A stretch of DNA of 64,000 nt, from NCBI RefSeq assembly GCF_900111295.1, contig NZ_FOGT01000006.1, forward strand, positions 186,001 through 250,000. Reading direction: 5' to 3'. This document shows, piece by piece, positions 26,155-34,666 of the stretch. The notes under the pieces were generated by a model that did not search any database, was not told where the DNA came from, and worked only from the letters and a program-made list of their open reading frames with translations. Origin of the DNA: Salipaludibacillus aurantiacus. Its GTDB lineage: Bacteria; Bacillota; Bacilli; Bacillales; Salisediminibacteriaceae. The stretch's first letter is position 1; each line of letters opens with the position of its first letter. The position numbers were made by a program, and so were the translations under genes.

Positions 26155-28413
26155 TTACGTCCCCCATTCCAAAGCCAATTGTCTTGAAGCTTCAAGTTGT
26201 TTTTTCTTTATCTGAGACGCTGATAACGGTTCTGGGCTATTAATTGTAATATGTTGTGTAATGCCTCCATTTCCTGAGTACGGCCCGTTATGTTCCGCCG
26301 GCACAATCGCTTCACCTTTGTGGATCATAGCCAAACCATCACGAGTAACCTTATCTGTACCAACATCAAGAGATGGCACTCTCGGTATGCTGACATTCGG
26401 AATATCAGGTAATCCAAACGTGCTGCCTCCGATTTTAGGAACCCAGTTCGGCACGTCAAATGATGGTATTTGATTTACTCCATCGCCAATCGCGTTAACC
26501 ATGCTTTCAATAGCGCTAATAATGTCATTAATAAAGTCAATGATCGGATTGAGCGCCGCCCTTACACCGTCTTTAATGGCTTCCCAAACACCGATAAACG
26601 CATCTTGAAATGATTCAAGCCGTGAGGTAATAGAGTCCCATGTTTCCGAGAAAAAGTCTTTGATGCCATTCCAAATATCAGATATGAAATCGCTAATAGC
26701 CTGCATTTGATTTTCAACAGCGGTTTTCATGCCTTCAAAGTCACCTGTTACAAGGGCGACCACGAAATCAAGTGCGTTTTTAAAGGTCTCTTTAATTAAA
26801 TCCCAGACTGACGATATAATTTGACTGACCAGAGTGATGTAATTTTCAACGGTTTCATAAATAAAAGAAAAATTTTCTTCAATAAAGGATAAAATTGCAT
26901 TTAAAGCACTATTGAACGTATCTTCGATTGTGCTCCATATATCACTAAAAAACTCTGATATAGCAGTGAATATCTGCTCTGCTTGTTCTCTCGATTGCTC
27001 CCACCGTTCCGTGAAAAACTCCACGATAGCGTCAATGACTGTCCAGAAAGTCTCTTTTATCCAGTCCCAGACTTCAATAAAAAATTCACCTATCGCCGTA
27101 AAAACGGAAACGGTAAATTCTTTAATCTCGTCCCAATACGTATAAATCAGATATGCAAGTGCGGCAACTGCAATCCCTACCAACACCCACGGATTGAGAA
27201 GCAGAGTGAAGGCTTTAATGACCGCCATTACAATCGGAACTAAGTTTGATAATAAGCCGACCATTAAGCCGAGTCCAATTAATATCGGACCGACAACAAC
27301 CAAAATACCTGACAATATCAAAATGACATTCTGCATCTGTGGTGATAGATTTTCCCACCATTCACCTAGCATCCGAATCTTCTCAATTAGTATCGGTATC
27401 CACTCTTCTGCGAGGTCCAAGAGTATCTCGCCTATTGGCTGCAAGGCAACCATGACCTCATCTTTCATCATCATAAAACGGTCACCGAAAGTTAAGGTCT
27501 CTTCTCCGGTCTCGTCGATAATGCCTTTGTAATCCCCTATTTCATCCGAAAGGTTCTCAAAGTCAAATTTCCCTTCTCTTATAGCGTCTGATACATCCCT
27601 GGCACGGCTCCCAAATATCTCTGATGCTATCTCAGCTGCTTCTGTAGCTGTTTCAGCCCCTTTGATCTCTTCTGATAGGTTAGCAAAAGCTTCAGCCGGG
27701 TCTTTACCATCTTCAGCAAGTTTATCAAGGCTTCCGCGCATTTCTCTTATAATGCCGTTTACATCAAATCCAGCCTTCTCCATTTCACCCATCCAATAAG
27801 CCGATTCATCAAAGCTCATACCGAATGCTTCAAGTGTAGAGCCATGCTGGGACATAAGACTAAACAGCTCGTCCATTCCGGTACCGGTATCCTGAGATGC
27901 CTTAAAAACAAGATCCATCTTGTCTGCTGCCTCTTCACCTTCAATACCCCATCTGTTCAGGGCTTCGGATGCTTGCTGTGTTAAGTTGGCCGAGTCAATG
28001 CCATTCATACGAGCTGCATCAAGTGTCTTTTTAGCCATGATCTCAGCTTCATCACCAGTAAGACCCATTAAGGTATTGAAGTCAGCAATAACCCCGGCTA
28101 CTTCTTCAGCTCCTTGTGGCACTTCGGTAAACACATTGTCAAATACGCCGTGCAAGTCCTCTAATGCATCACCTGTGGCTCCTGTTCCGATCTGGATGTC
28201 TTTATAAGCGCTGTCAATTTCGTTTGCAGCTGCAAACGCCATGCCGCCTAGCGCAGCAATCGGAAGGCTGACATTCTTTGTGAGTGATTGACCTGTCTTT
28301 TTCAGACTGTCGCCTGCACCTTTCATTTTCTTTTGCATGCCCTGGAGGTCTTTTTCAAACTGCGACTGGTCAATCTTGCTATCGACTCTAATAGTACCGT
28401 CTGCATTACTCAC
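26155..28413 (-). CDS. tail tape measure protein
   Basis: A 752-aa protein, GTG start at 28413 behind GGAGGTGG. N-terminal TP901-type tape measure domain (DLQGMQKKMKGAGDSLKKTG...; GATGDALEDL), two hydrophobic stretches near residues 365-435, then repeated aromatic-rich segments (W/F-E-W/I-K patterns) and a Gly/Pro-rich end. It sets tail length and probably helps DNA entry. Confidence 0.92.
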   Translation of the reverse strand: MSNADGTIRVDSKIDQSQFEKDLQGMQKKMKGAGDSLKKTGQSLTKNVSLPIAALGGMAFAAANEIDSAYKDIQIGTGATGDALEDLHGVFDNVFTEVPQGAEEVAGVIADFNTLMGLTGDEAEIMAKKTLDAARMNGIDSANLTQQASEALNRWGIEGEEAADKMDLVFKASQDTGTGMDELFSLMSQHGSTLEAFGMSFDESAYWMGEMEKAGFDVNGIIREMRGSLDKLAEDGKDPAEAFANLSEEIKGAETATEAAEIASEIFGSRARDVSDAIREGKFDFENLSDEIGDYKGIIDETGEETLTFGDRFMMMKDEVMVALQPIGEILLDLAEEWIPILIEKIRMLGEWWENLSPQMQNVILILSGILVVVGPILIGLGLMVGLLSNLVPIVMAVIKAFTLLLNPWVLVGIAVAALAYLIYTYWDEIKEFTVSVFTAIGEFFIEVWDWIKETFWTVIDAIVEFFTERWEQSREQAEQIFTAISEFFSDIWSTIEDTFNSALNAILSFIEENFSFIYETVENYITLVSQIISSVWDLIKETFKNALDFVVALVTGDFEGMKTAVENQMQAISDFISDIWNGIKDFFSETWDSITSRLESFQDAFIGVWEAIKDGVRAALNPIIDFINDIISAIESMVNAIGDGVNQIPSFDVPNWVPKIGGSTFGLPDIPNVSIPRVPSLDVGTDKVTRDGLAMIHKGEAIVPAEHNGPYSGNGGITQHITINSPEPLSASQIKKKQLEASRQLALEWGT

Positions 28414-29021
28414 GTCTTGCCACCTCCTTTAAACGCTGAAAAGGCGCTGTCTAATTTGCTGTCTAGTGACTCCTGAGACTCCGGCTCCTGGTCGAGTGCA
28501 TAAGCCTGTTTTAAACGCTTGAGCTCTTTTACATGGTCTTTGTTATGCTTGGTCTCTTTCGGAATCTTCATAGTTCGATAGCCGATTGCTTTTTTAAATG
28601 GCGACTTCTCGTCCAACTGACATAATAGCTTTATAAACTTGTGCCAGGGCAAGTCCCCTTTTGCTTCGATCAGGTCGATGTTGTAAGCACTAAAAAAAGA
28701 CGCATATATCAGCTCTGCGTCCTTCTCAAAGTCATATATTTTCTTTTCTGATCCGTCTTCCGATTTCTCGTCCAGATCAATGTCCAGGTGTTCATTAAAA
28801 ATCCGTTTGAACAGTTCAAAATTGCCTTTCCAGTCTTCATCTTTAAATTCTTCATCGAGAAACAACTCAAGAGCTATGGTGATTTTCTCGAAGTCCAGAA
28901 ACGTGTCATCTTCCAACAGTTCAAAGACCATCAGAACGGTGTCAAAGGCTGTGTCCACCGTATAAGTGCGACCATCAAACTCTATTTCGTCTGTATAGTC
29001 AGTTGTGAGGGAAAAAGACAT
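28410..29021 (-). CDS. phage Gp15-family tail assembly protein
   Basis: A 203-aa acidic protein of the bacteriophage Gp15 family (VDTAFDTVLMVFELLEDDTFLDFEKITIAL pattern). It lies between the assembly chaperone and the tape measure gene, as in A118. It likely acts in tail assembly together with the preceding gene. It overlaps the tape measure start by 4 bp. Confidence 0.82.
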   Translation of the reverse strand: MSFSLTTDYTDEIEFDGRTYTVDTAFDTVLMVFELLEDDTFLDFEKITIALELFLDEEFKDEDWKGNFELFKRIFNEHLDIDLDEKSEDGSEKKIYDFEKDAELIYASFFSAYNIDLIEAKGDLPWHKFIKLLCQLDEKSPFKKAIGYRTMKIPKETKHNKDHVKELKRLKQAYALDQEPESQESLDSKLDSAFSAFKGGGKT

Positions 29022-29023
29022 GA

Positions 29024-29416
29024 TTAGTTCGCCTTTTTCTTTTTGTATTTATGCTTCTTAGCTTTCTGTTTTAAACGCTGTGCTCGTTCACCCACAATTT
29101 CAGCCAGGAACTCCACAAACTCAACCATGTTTTCAGAGTATTCACCGGAGGCTTTGTATAACTCATCAAACGAACCTCCACCCATAATGGCATCAACAAA
29201 TGTTCTCATGGCGTCCAGGGCATCATTAAAGGCTTTCTCCTGTCCTTTCTTGTCCAGTTTGTCAGTATCGACTTTCTGAAGTTCTTTAGACCGTTTCATA
29301 TACTCGTAAAGCTCTATTTGATACCGCTTAACAGCCGGATCGGAGAAATCGACCTTATAAACTTTGCCTGCAATCTTGAATTCTTCATACGTTTTTTTAA
29401 ATTGAAACTCTCTCAT
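29024..29416 (-). CDS. tail assembly chaperone
   Basis: A 130-aa protein from ATG 29416 (MREFQFKKTYEEFKIAGKVY) with a GAAGGGAG site; an in-frame GTG three codons upstream touches that site. Helical, with a very basic Lys-rich end (KQKAKKHKYKKKKAN). Position before Gp15 and tape measure matches the tail assembly chaperone gene. Confidence 0.75.
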   Translation of the reverse strand: MREFQFKKTYEEFKIAGKVYKVDFSDPAVKRYQIELYEYMKRSKELQKVDTDKLDKKGQEKAFNDALDAMRTFVDAIMGGGSFDELYKASGEYSENMVEFVEFLAEIVGERAQRLKQKAKKHKYKKKKAN

Positions 29417-29474
29417 GTGTTGCACTCCCTTCTATATACGAAAAAAGAGCCGTCTGATATAGACGACTCAGTTA

Positions 29475-29903
29475 TTATGACGCTGCGGCTTCTGTTTGTT
29501 CAGGCGTTCCGTTGAAGTGGATCTCGAAAGAAATTTCCCCTTTAGCGCCTGCTTCTCCACCCGGACCTTCAATGTTAGCAATTGTTGCACTACCTTTTAG
29601 GATTTTACCTGTCGGGTCTTCCCATTCAAAGTAACAACGGCGTTCAGAACCATACTTCAATTTTTTATCATAAATAAAATCTTGTGCGTCATCGCCATAT
29701 TTACGATGTCCTGAGTAAGCTAATGTTTGTTGACCACCTGTAACGTCCGTTTCTGCAGCGCCTTCACCGTCAAGGTACCGATCTTGTGATAATTCTTCAT
29801 TTCCTGCAGGTTCAACAGATGTCAATCCAGCACCTAAAGGAAAAGTTGTTTCTTCGTCCTCTCCGATTCGGAATTTATGCGCGCTATTTAAAAAAAAGTC
29901 CAT
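29475..29903 (-). CDS. major tail tube protein
   Basis: A 142-aa protein behind AGGAGGTAATAGA. Seen: GLTSVEP, TDVTGGQQTLAYSGHRKYGDDAQDFIYD and FEWEDPTG..KGSATIANIEGPGGEAG, matching A118-type phage tail tube proteins. It polymerises into the non-contractile tube. Confidence 0.85.
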   Translation of the reverse strand: MDFFLNSAHKFRIGEDEETTFPLGAGLTSVEPAGNEELSQDRYLDGEGAAETDVTGGQQTLAYSGHRKYGDDAQDFIYDKKLKYGSERRCYFEWEDPTGKILKGSATIANIEGPGGEAGAKGEISFEIHFNGTPEQTEAAAS

Positions 29904-29914
29904 TCTATTACCTC

Positions 29915-30283
29915 CTATTCAAATTCAGCCTGGTATAAGGCTGTAAATACATGTCTATTGTGGTCGTCTATTTCAACCCAATTAGGGCTTGTGGTCGTTT
30001 GCATCAGTGTTAAACCATTCATAAAATCACTGTTTTGACCGTTCCAATACTGGTCAATCTTGTTGATTTCTTCCCAGGCTACGAGCCAGGTGTCAGCCCT
30101 GACAAGTAGCTGCACGCTAAATACACCAGTTTGTGCTCCATCGAGTCGCCATGCACCATTTGAAGTCGGGGCAGGGCGAATGGCAATCCCTTTGTTATCA
30201 CGCGGCAGGACCATAGGGGATATAGTTGTAAATAAATCCAGTTCCTGCATCGTTTTGTTGCGTAAATCTGTTAGAAAGTCCAT
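29915..30283 (-). CDS. head-tail joining protein (minor capsid 3 type)
   Basis: A 122-aa protein (MDFLTDLRNKTMQEL...) in the position of A118 gp11, third of three consecutive small minor capsid genes. Probable tail terminator or connector. Start behind GGGGGTGGAGC. Confidence 0.75.
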   Translation of the reverse strand: MDFLTDLRNKTMQELDLFTTISPMVLPRDNKGIAIRPAPTSNGAWRLDGAQTGVFSVQLLVRADTWLVAWEEINKIDQYWNGQNSDFMNGLTLMQTTTSPNWVEIDDHNRHVFTALYQAEFE

Positions 30284-30295
30284 GCTCCACCCCCA

Positions 30296-30655
30296 TTAAT
30301 TAAAATTAGCTTCAAATTCTTTTTTAGATTGTGTGATCCAGCTGTCTTTGTCTTTTGACTTAGCTGCTTCAAACCATAAACCTTGTGCCTGTGGGTTTTT
30401 ATCGGTCGAGAAGTTAAACTGCGGGTTGTAATAGAGTTTACGTCCGTATGGTGTACGCCATTTAATATCACCTTCACCGAGATTTGAGTGAGTCAGGCTT
30501 GAGTCTCGCAAATTCCAGTCATCGGCAGGAATGTAATCGTTAGAATCATTTAAGACCTGGCTGTCCATGACAAACTGAGCACGCCCGAACGACTTCTGAG
30601 CACGCTGTTTAATCTTCTTGGTGTTCAACACAGCATGTACACTCATATTCATCAT
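30296..30655 (-). CDS. minor capsid protein 2 type (connector)
   Basis: A 119-aa protein beginning MMNMSVHAVLNTKKIKQRAQ, with LRDSSL near residue 49 and a tyrosine-rich middle (RTPYGRKLYYNPQ), typical of the HK97 gp10-like/minor capsid 2 family. It overlaps the previous gene by ATGA. Confidence 0.75.
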   Translation of the reverse strand: MMNMSVHAVLNTKKIKQRAQKSFGRAQFVMDSQVLNDSNDYIPADDWNLRDSSLTHSNLGEGDIKWRTPYGRKLYYNPQFNFSTDKNPQAQGLWFEAAKSKDKDSWITQSKKEFEANFN

Positions 30656-30990
30656 GTCAGCATCAACTCGTAATGGTGCAGTTTTGTGGTGTAGATCGGG
30701 TGAACTTCTTTGATATACATTGTCTGGCCGTCAATCGTGATTTTCGAGTTTTCAACCCACTCAATGTTTTTCGGCTTAGAGTGAGTCATATCATAAAACA
30801 TCATGGCCTGATAAAAGACGTCTGTAGCGTTGTTATTACGGTTTAAATCGGTGGACCATTGGACACGCACCAGGTCGATTGTTACCGGGTCACCATAGTT
30901 TTCTCCACCTGACCAGTCGTCCTCACCAAGATACTTCTCGTACTTAACTGAGTGGATAAGGAGCTGCTTTGGCATCGGTTTAATAAACAT
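30652..30990 (-). CDS. minor capsid protein 1 type (head-closure)
   Basis: A 112-aa protein (MFIKPMPKQLLIHSVKYEKY...) of the small minor capsid family that includes A118 gp9. Beta-rich, as expected for a head-closure or stopper protein. It overlaps the connector gene by 11 bp. Confidence 0.75.
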   Translation of the reverse strand: MFIKPMPKQLLIHSVKYEKYLGEDDWSGGENYGDPVTIDLVRVQWSTDLNRNNNATDVFYQAMMFYDMTHSKPKNIEWVENSKITIDGQTMYIKEVHPIYTTKLHHYELMLT

Positions 30991-31381
30991 TACGCATCGT
31001 TCCTATTCCGCTGTATAAAAGCCCTGTGTACCTCAGATAGTCGATAGTATCAGGGCTGACTCTGCCATCTCCTGAACCATCCTGACCGCCCCCGGTCTGA
31101 TACTGGAAGTTACCAGCCTGAGCACTAGTGACGCCGGAAGACCCGACAAACTCAACGCCCCCGGCAATCACATAATGTTCCACTTGTGCAGCAGTGGCTT
31201 TTTTAACCTGTTCAACAATAAATTCTGAGAGATTATCCAGTCCGATATGAACGATCTTGTAACCTGTCACTTGGTCGATAACGTCTGACGCTCGCCGTGT
31301 CATGCGTTTAAACTCCTGTTCGTCCACTTCAGCTCCGTGAAAATCATCGGTGTAGTAGGTGTAATCAATATAAGCAGGCAT
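30980..31381 (-). CDS. head-tail connector protein
   Basis: A 133-aa protein starting MPAYIDYTYYTDDFHG, with a helical YxxxF..MTRRASDVIDQVTGYKI segment and AAQVEHYV, typical of gp6/gp8-like adaptor proteins. First gene after the capsid block; GGGGAGG site. Confidence 0.78.
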   Translation of the reverse strand: MPAYIDYTYYTDDFHGAEVDEQEFKRMTRRASDVIDQVTGYKIVHIGLDNLSEFIVEQVKKATAAQVEHYVIAGGVEFVGSSGVTSAQAGNFQYQTGGGQDGSGDGRVSPDTIDYLRYTGLLYSGIGTMRNVY

Positions 31382-31408
31382 TTAACAGCCTCCCCTCATA
31401 TAAAAGAA

Positions 31409-31431
31409 AAGAGAGCGAATAATCGCCCTCT
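31409..31431 (-). terminator. weak hairpin between capsid and connector genes
   Basis: GAGAGCGA and TCGCCCTC form an imperfect 8-bp stem with a T-rich tail on the minus strand. It may lower transcription past the capsid genes. Confidence 0.4.
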
Positions 31432-31559
31432 TACTTGGTTCCTTTTGACTTTTGTTCTTTCACTTTCGGCTTATGTTCCTTAAAACCTCTGAGTTTTAAT
31501 TCCTTCGCTTGCGACTCGTTCACTGTTAGTACAACGTTATCTTTTTTTAATGTTGGCAT
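31431..31559 (-). CDS. small phage protein (42 aa)
   Basis: ATG 31559 follows AGGAGGATGACCA. The product is MPTLKKDNVVLTVNESQAKE and then a basic Lys-rich end (KHKP-type to TK). Tiny genes at this place after the major capsid gene are usual in A118-like phages; the function is unknown. Confidence 0.7.
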   Translation of the reverse strand: MPTLKKDNVVLTVNESQAKELKLRGFKEHKPKVKEQKSKGTK

Positions 31560-31591
31560 TGGTCATCCTCCTATTCTTAACTTAATGACGT

Positions 31592-32482
31592 TTATGCATT
31601 TTGTTTCGTGGACACAAACACACCATCCATTCGGTGCTCTTTCACAAACAGATCATGATACATACGGTTCTGGTAAAGGTAGCCGTCACCTTGTGTGTGC
31701 GCGCCTGGCTCAAATAGGTAAATGGAGCTGATCTTCGGCTTCGCAATGATTGACGGCTTCGCGACCACAAGATAGTTGATCTCTAGCGCCTCTGCCGTTG
31801 GTTCAAATCCTGAAGAGAAGTCATACTCAGTGTGGAACCGCTGATCATCCCATACCTCGATGATTCGCACGCCATCAATAGACGTCACGCGAGACTCAAT
31901 CGCTTGTGGTCCTGATGCTTGCATTTCAATCTTACGAGTAAAGTTCTCTGCCTGTTCTAGCGCGTCCATTGTTAGAGATGATACATACACAATCACGTTT
32001 TGAGGTCCGTACTTACGCACTGGCAAGATGGCCGCCTTTAATTTACCGTAAACATTTGCTTTTGTTACCTCTTCGGAGGCTGTTCCATCCGAACCCCGGT
32101 CAATCGCCTTTGTTGCCATTTTAGAAAGACGATAAGCGTCCATTTCAGGAATAGCTTTCTCCTGGAGGAATACACGAGTTAAGTTAGCAGCAGATGCCGC
32201 TTGGTTCGACTCGTCCACGTCTGCCTTGTCCACGAAAAACTCAATGTCACGGTCGAAAGATAGCGTATACGTAGTGTAGTTTGTTTCGACGTCACCACGG
32301 TTATAACCACCGTTACGAGAGTGGTTTTTATAACCTGATACAGTCAGAGTCGGCACTTTAAACGATTGCGCATCTAACCAGTTTACGTTTGGTGTTTCTA
32401 GTTCAGACGTTAAAGATCCCTGCTGAATAATTTGTGCTAATTCACGTTCATATTTTGTTGCATAGTTAATAGCGTTTGGCAT
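31592..32482 (-). CDS. major capsid protein (A118 gp6-like)
   Basis: A 296-aa protein behind TAGGAGTG. N-terminal MPNAINYATKYERELAQIIQQGSL, a K-x-P-TLTVSGYKNHSRNGGYNRGDV stretch and SFDRDIEFFVDKADVDES match A118-type coat proteins. It forms the HK97-fold shell. Direct neighbour of the scaffold gene. Confidence 0.88.
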   Translation of the reverse strand: MPNAINYATKYERELAQIIQQGSLTSELETPNVNWLDAQSFKVPTLTVSGYKNHSRNGGYNRGDVETNYTTYTLSFDRDIEFFVDKADVDESNQAASAANLTRVFLQEKAIPEMDAYRLSKMATKAIDRGSDGTASEEVTKANVYGKLKAAILPVRKYGPQNVIVYVSSLTMDALEQAENFTRKIEMQASGPQAIESRVTSIDGVRIIEVWDDQRFHTEYDFSSGFEPTAEALEINYLVVAKPSIIAKPKISSIYLFEPGAHTQGDGYLYQNRMYHDLFVKEHRMDGVFVSTKQNA

Positions 32483-32504
32483 TTAAAATCACTCCTAATT
32501 TGTT

Positions 32505-33062
32505 TTATTCGCCTTTTAAGGCACTGACAAAAGCGTCAGTTTGGGTGTTCGTGTTCTGGTGCTCGCCAGTACTGTAACCTGGCGTTCCGCCATCCCCCTC
32601 ATCTGATTCAAACAGATAAGGTTCGTTCTCTTTTAAGTTGTTCAGCTGCTCGTCAAGACCTTTGAGATTTTCGCCGTCCATCTTGATCGTGTCCATATCC
32701 AGGAGTGCCTTAACAGCTTTCGGGTTTCGTGCTTTTGCACCGGATAAGGACTTTTCAAGCGTGTGGTCAAAGGATTGTTGCTGAAGTTTCTGTTCATATT
32801 TATTTTTTACAGTGTCGTTTTCATCCTGCAGCTTCTTAATCTGAGCCTGAAGGTCTTCATTACCTTCTGCTTGTTTGCTGAGGTCTTTCAACTGCTTGTC
32901 TCGATCATCGATCTGTTTCTTATAATCGTCCAGCTGTTGCTCCACTTTCTTAGCATCTTCAACTTTCTTTTTTAGATCGTTTACTGTATTACCATGTTCA
33001 GCCATTACCTTGTCGATCTGCTCATCGGTCAAACCCATTTCTTTCAATGCTTCACGTTTCAT
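32505..33062 (-). CDS. capsid scaffolding protein (GP20-type)
   Basis: A 185-aa, highly charged coiled-coil protein (about 30-110 KKVEDAKKVEQQLDDYKKQI...) with the typical start MKREALKEMGLTDEQIDKVM of phage minor structural/scaffold GP20 proteins. It guides capsid assembly and is lost from the mature head. Confidence 0.85.
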   Translation of the reverse strand: MKREALKEMGLTDEQIDKVMAEHGNTVNDLKKKVEDAKKVEQQLDDYKKQIDDRDKQLKDLSKQAEGNEDLQAQIKKLQDENDTVKNKYEQKLQQQSFDHTLEKSLSGAKARNPKAVKALLDMDTIKMDGENLKGLDEQLNNLKENEPYLFESDEGDGGTPGYSTGEHQNTNTQTDAFVSALKGE

Positions 33063-33153
33063 AAATCATCTCTCCTTACATTTGATTACGCTGTCGTGTC
33101 AGCGATAGGATAGTTATTTTACGGATAACTCCGAATGAGTGCATATAAAAAAC

Positions 33154-33324
33154 CTACTGAGTCTCACAGTAGGTGCGGTTATTCCAATCTCCAATAACAT
33201 GATCGTCTGCGTCAAAACAACGCCCGAACCACATGCGCCAAACAACAAAATGCTTCTTGTCGTTCTCGTCACCGTATTCAGTGCGATATGTTAACGGTAA
33301 TAATTGTTTTAAATACCAAATCAT
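33154..33324 (-). CDS. small phage protein (56 aa)
   Basis: The start is ATG 33324 (MIWYLKQLLPLTYRTEYGDE) behind AAAGGGGTGATATT; the open frame extends eight codons further. Aromatic-rich, with HFVVWRMWFGRCFDADDH. Known family not identified. Confidence 0.65.
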   Translation of the reverse strand: MIWYLKQLLPLTYRTEYGDENDKKHFVVWRMWFGRCFDADDHVIGDWNNRTYCETQ

Positions 33325-33385
33325 AATATCACCCCTTTCAGTCGCCACTTTGCCAGTAGCCGGCAGATATGGACCACACTCCTTT

Positions 33386-33526
33386 TTAACCTAAATAGGT
33401 TGGACCTTTGCTCTTACCTTCCAGGTCTGCGACTTTACGAGCCAGGACATTGATCATGTCGTTTAAGTGCTCAATGCGCTTTTCCAGCTCGTTAATTTGC
33501 TCTTGTTGAGCTTTAGCCTTCCGCAA
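33386..33526 (-). CDS. small coiled-coil phage protein (46 aa)
   Basis: TTG 33526 lies seven bases after AAAGGGG. The product is a heptad coiled coil (QQEQINELEKRIEHLNDMIN..) ending in KGPTYLG. No ATG start fits. Function unknown; possibly a small scaffold-like helper. Confidence 0.6.
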   Translation of the reverse strand: MRKAKAQQEQINELEKRIEHLNDMINVLARKVADLEGKSKGPTYLG

Positions 33527-33538
33527 GTCATCACCCCT

Positions 33539-34666
33539 TTACCTTAGTTGTTCACGGCTTATGCGTCTTGTGCGCCCTGTGTCTTTAGTGAACTCCCTTA
33601 AGACAGTCTGACGCTCTTTAATCTTTTCCTCAGCAAAATGAACGCCCTGACCGTCTCCCATTTCCATGAGCATCGACTTTTCACGCTTTGCCTCCCTGAT
33701 CTGGCGTTCCATGTAACGTTGTTTTTGCGATTCTTCATAGATGCGCTTGTTCTCTGCGTCATCCTTTGGCTTATGGCGCTTTTTACTAACTCCAGGAATG
33801 TAAGGGAATTTAACATGGCCACAATTCGTGCCAAACAACCCGCTAGCTTCACCATAAGTGGTTTCAGTTATTGACGGATATTGGTCACTCTCACCACTTC
33901 GAGAATAGATTTTACCTTGATACGGTGCACATCCAGGACGAGCACCATCGTGACTACTGACCTCAAAGAGATCAACGCCGTATTCATCCATTCGCGCATC
34001 CTGGCTTTGATTAGCGACAGTGTTAGTCATGCTGCGGTTAATCATGCCGACATAAGCCTCTGTACTCCACTGCTTCCCTGCCCTGTCTATCAAAGCAGGA
34101 ACGCCTTTCTGTGACCATTCGCTTGTGACTTGCCTTAATGCTTGCTGTGGTGTCGATGCACCTGAGATAACATTCGCTGTCGTGCGATTGACTATATCAA
34201 TATAAGCTTTTTGTGACTCATCGAGTAGCGTTGTATTAATCAAGTTGTAACTTTGCTTTGCGTTATCAACCAAGGTTTCAGCGATTCTTGCTAGTGAGGC
34301 ACTTTTCCGAGGTGGATCAGGTTTATTTTGCAGCACTCCCTGATCGTAACCTTCTCTCAGTTCGCCCTCTATCGCATTAGCTGATCTTATACCAGCTTCT
34401 TGCAGCATTTCTTCTACGGCTTCGATTGACTCATCAGAGTATTTGGCAATGGTTTCGATGTTATCTTGATCAAGAGCGTCAAGGTCGTTTAATAACTCGG
34501 TTTCCCAACTTTTTATACGCTCTGTATCGCCGTTGTTTTCAATGTCTGTTAGTAACCTCTTACCTCTTCCGATTCGCCTGGCGACATTCTTTAACAGTTC
34601 ATCTTCCATCTTCAAATAAATTTCATTCGCTGCCCTGGAAAAACGCTCTAACTCTTCACGCTCCAT
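33539..34666 (-). CDS. phage minor head protein (minor capsid 2, Phage_min_cap2-like)
   Basis: A 375-aa protein with helical N-terminus and the family signature region VSSHDGARPGCAPYQGKIYS...YGEASGLFGTNCGH near residues 235-285. It matches A118-type minor head proteins that sit inside the head near the portal. The start overlaps the portal stop (TGATG). Confidence 0.85.
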   Translation of the reverse strand: MEREELERFSRAANEIYLKMEDELLKNVARRIGRGKRLLTDIENNGDTERIKSWETELLNDLDALDQDNIETIAKYSDESIEAVEEMLQEAGIRSANAIEGELREGYDQGVLQNKPDPPRKSASLARIAETLVDNAKQSYNLINTTLLDESQKAYIDIVNRTTANVISGASTPQQALRQVTSEWSQKGVPALIDRAGKQWSTEAYVGMINRSMTNTVANQSQDARMDEYGVDLFEVSSHDGARPGCAPYQGKIYSRSGESDQYPSITETTYGEASGLFGTNCGHVKFPYIPGVSKKRHKPKDDAENKRIYEESQKQRYMERQIREAKREKSMLMEMGDGQGVHFAEEKIKERQTVLREFTKDTGRTRRISREQLR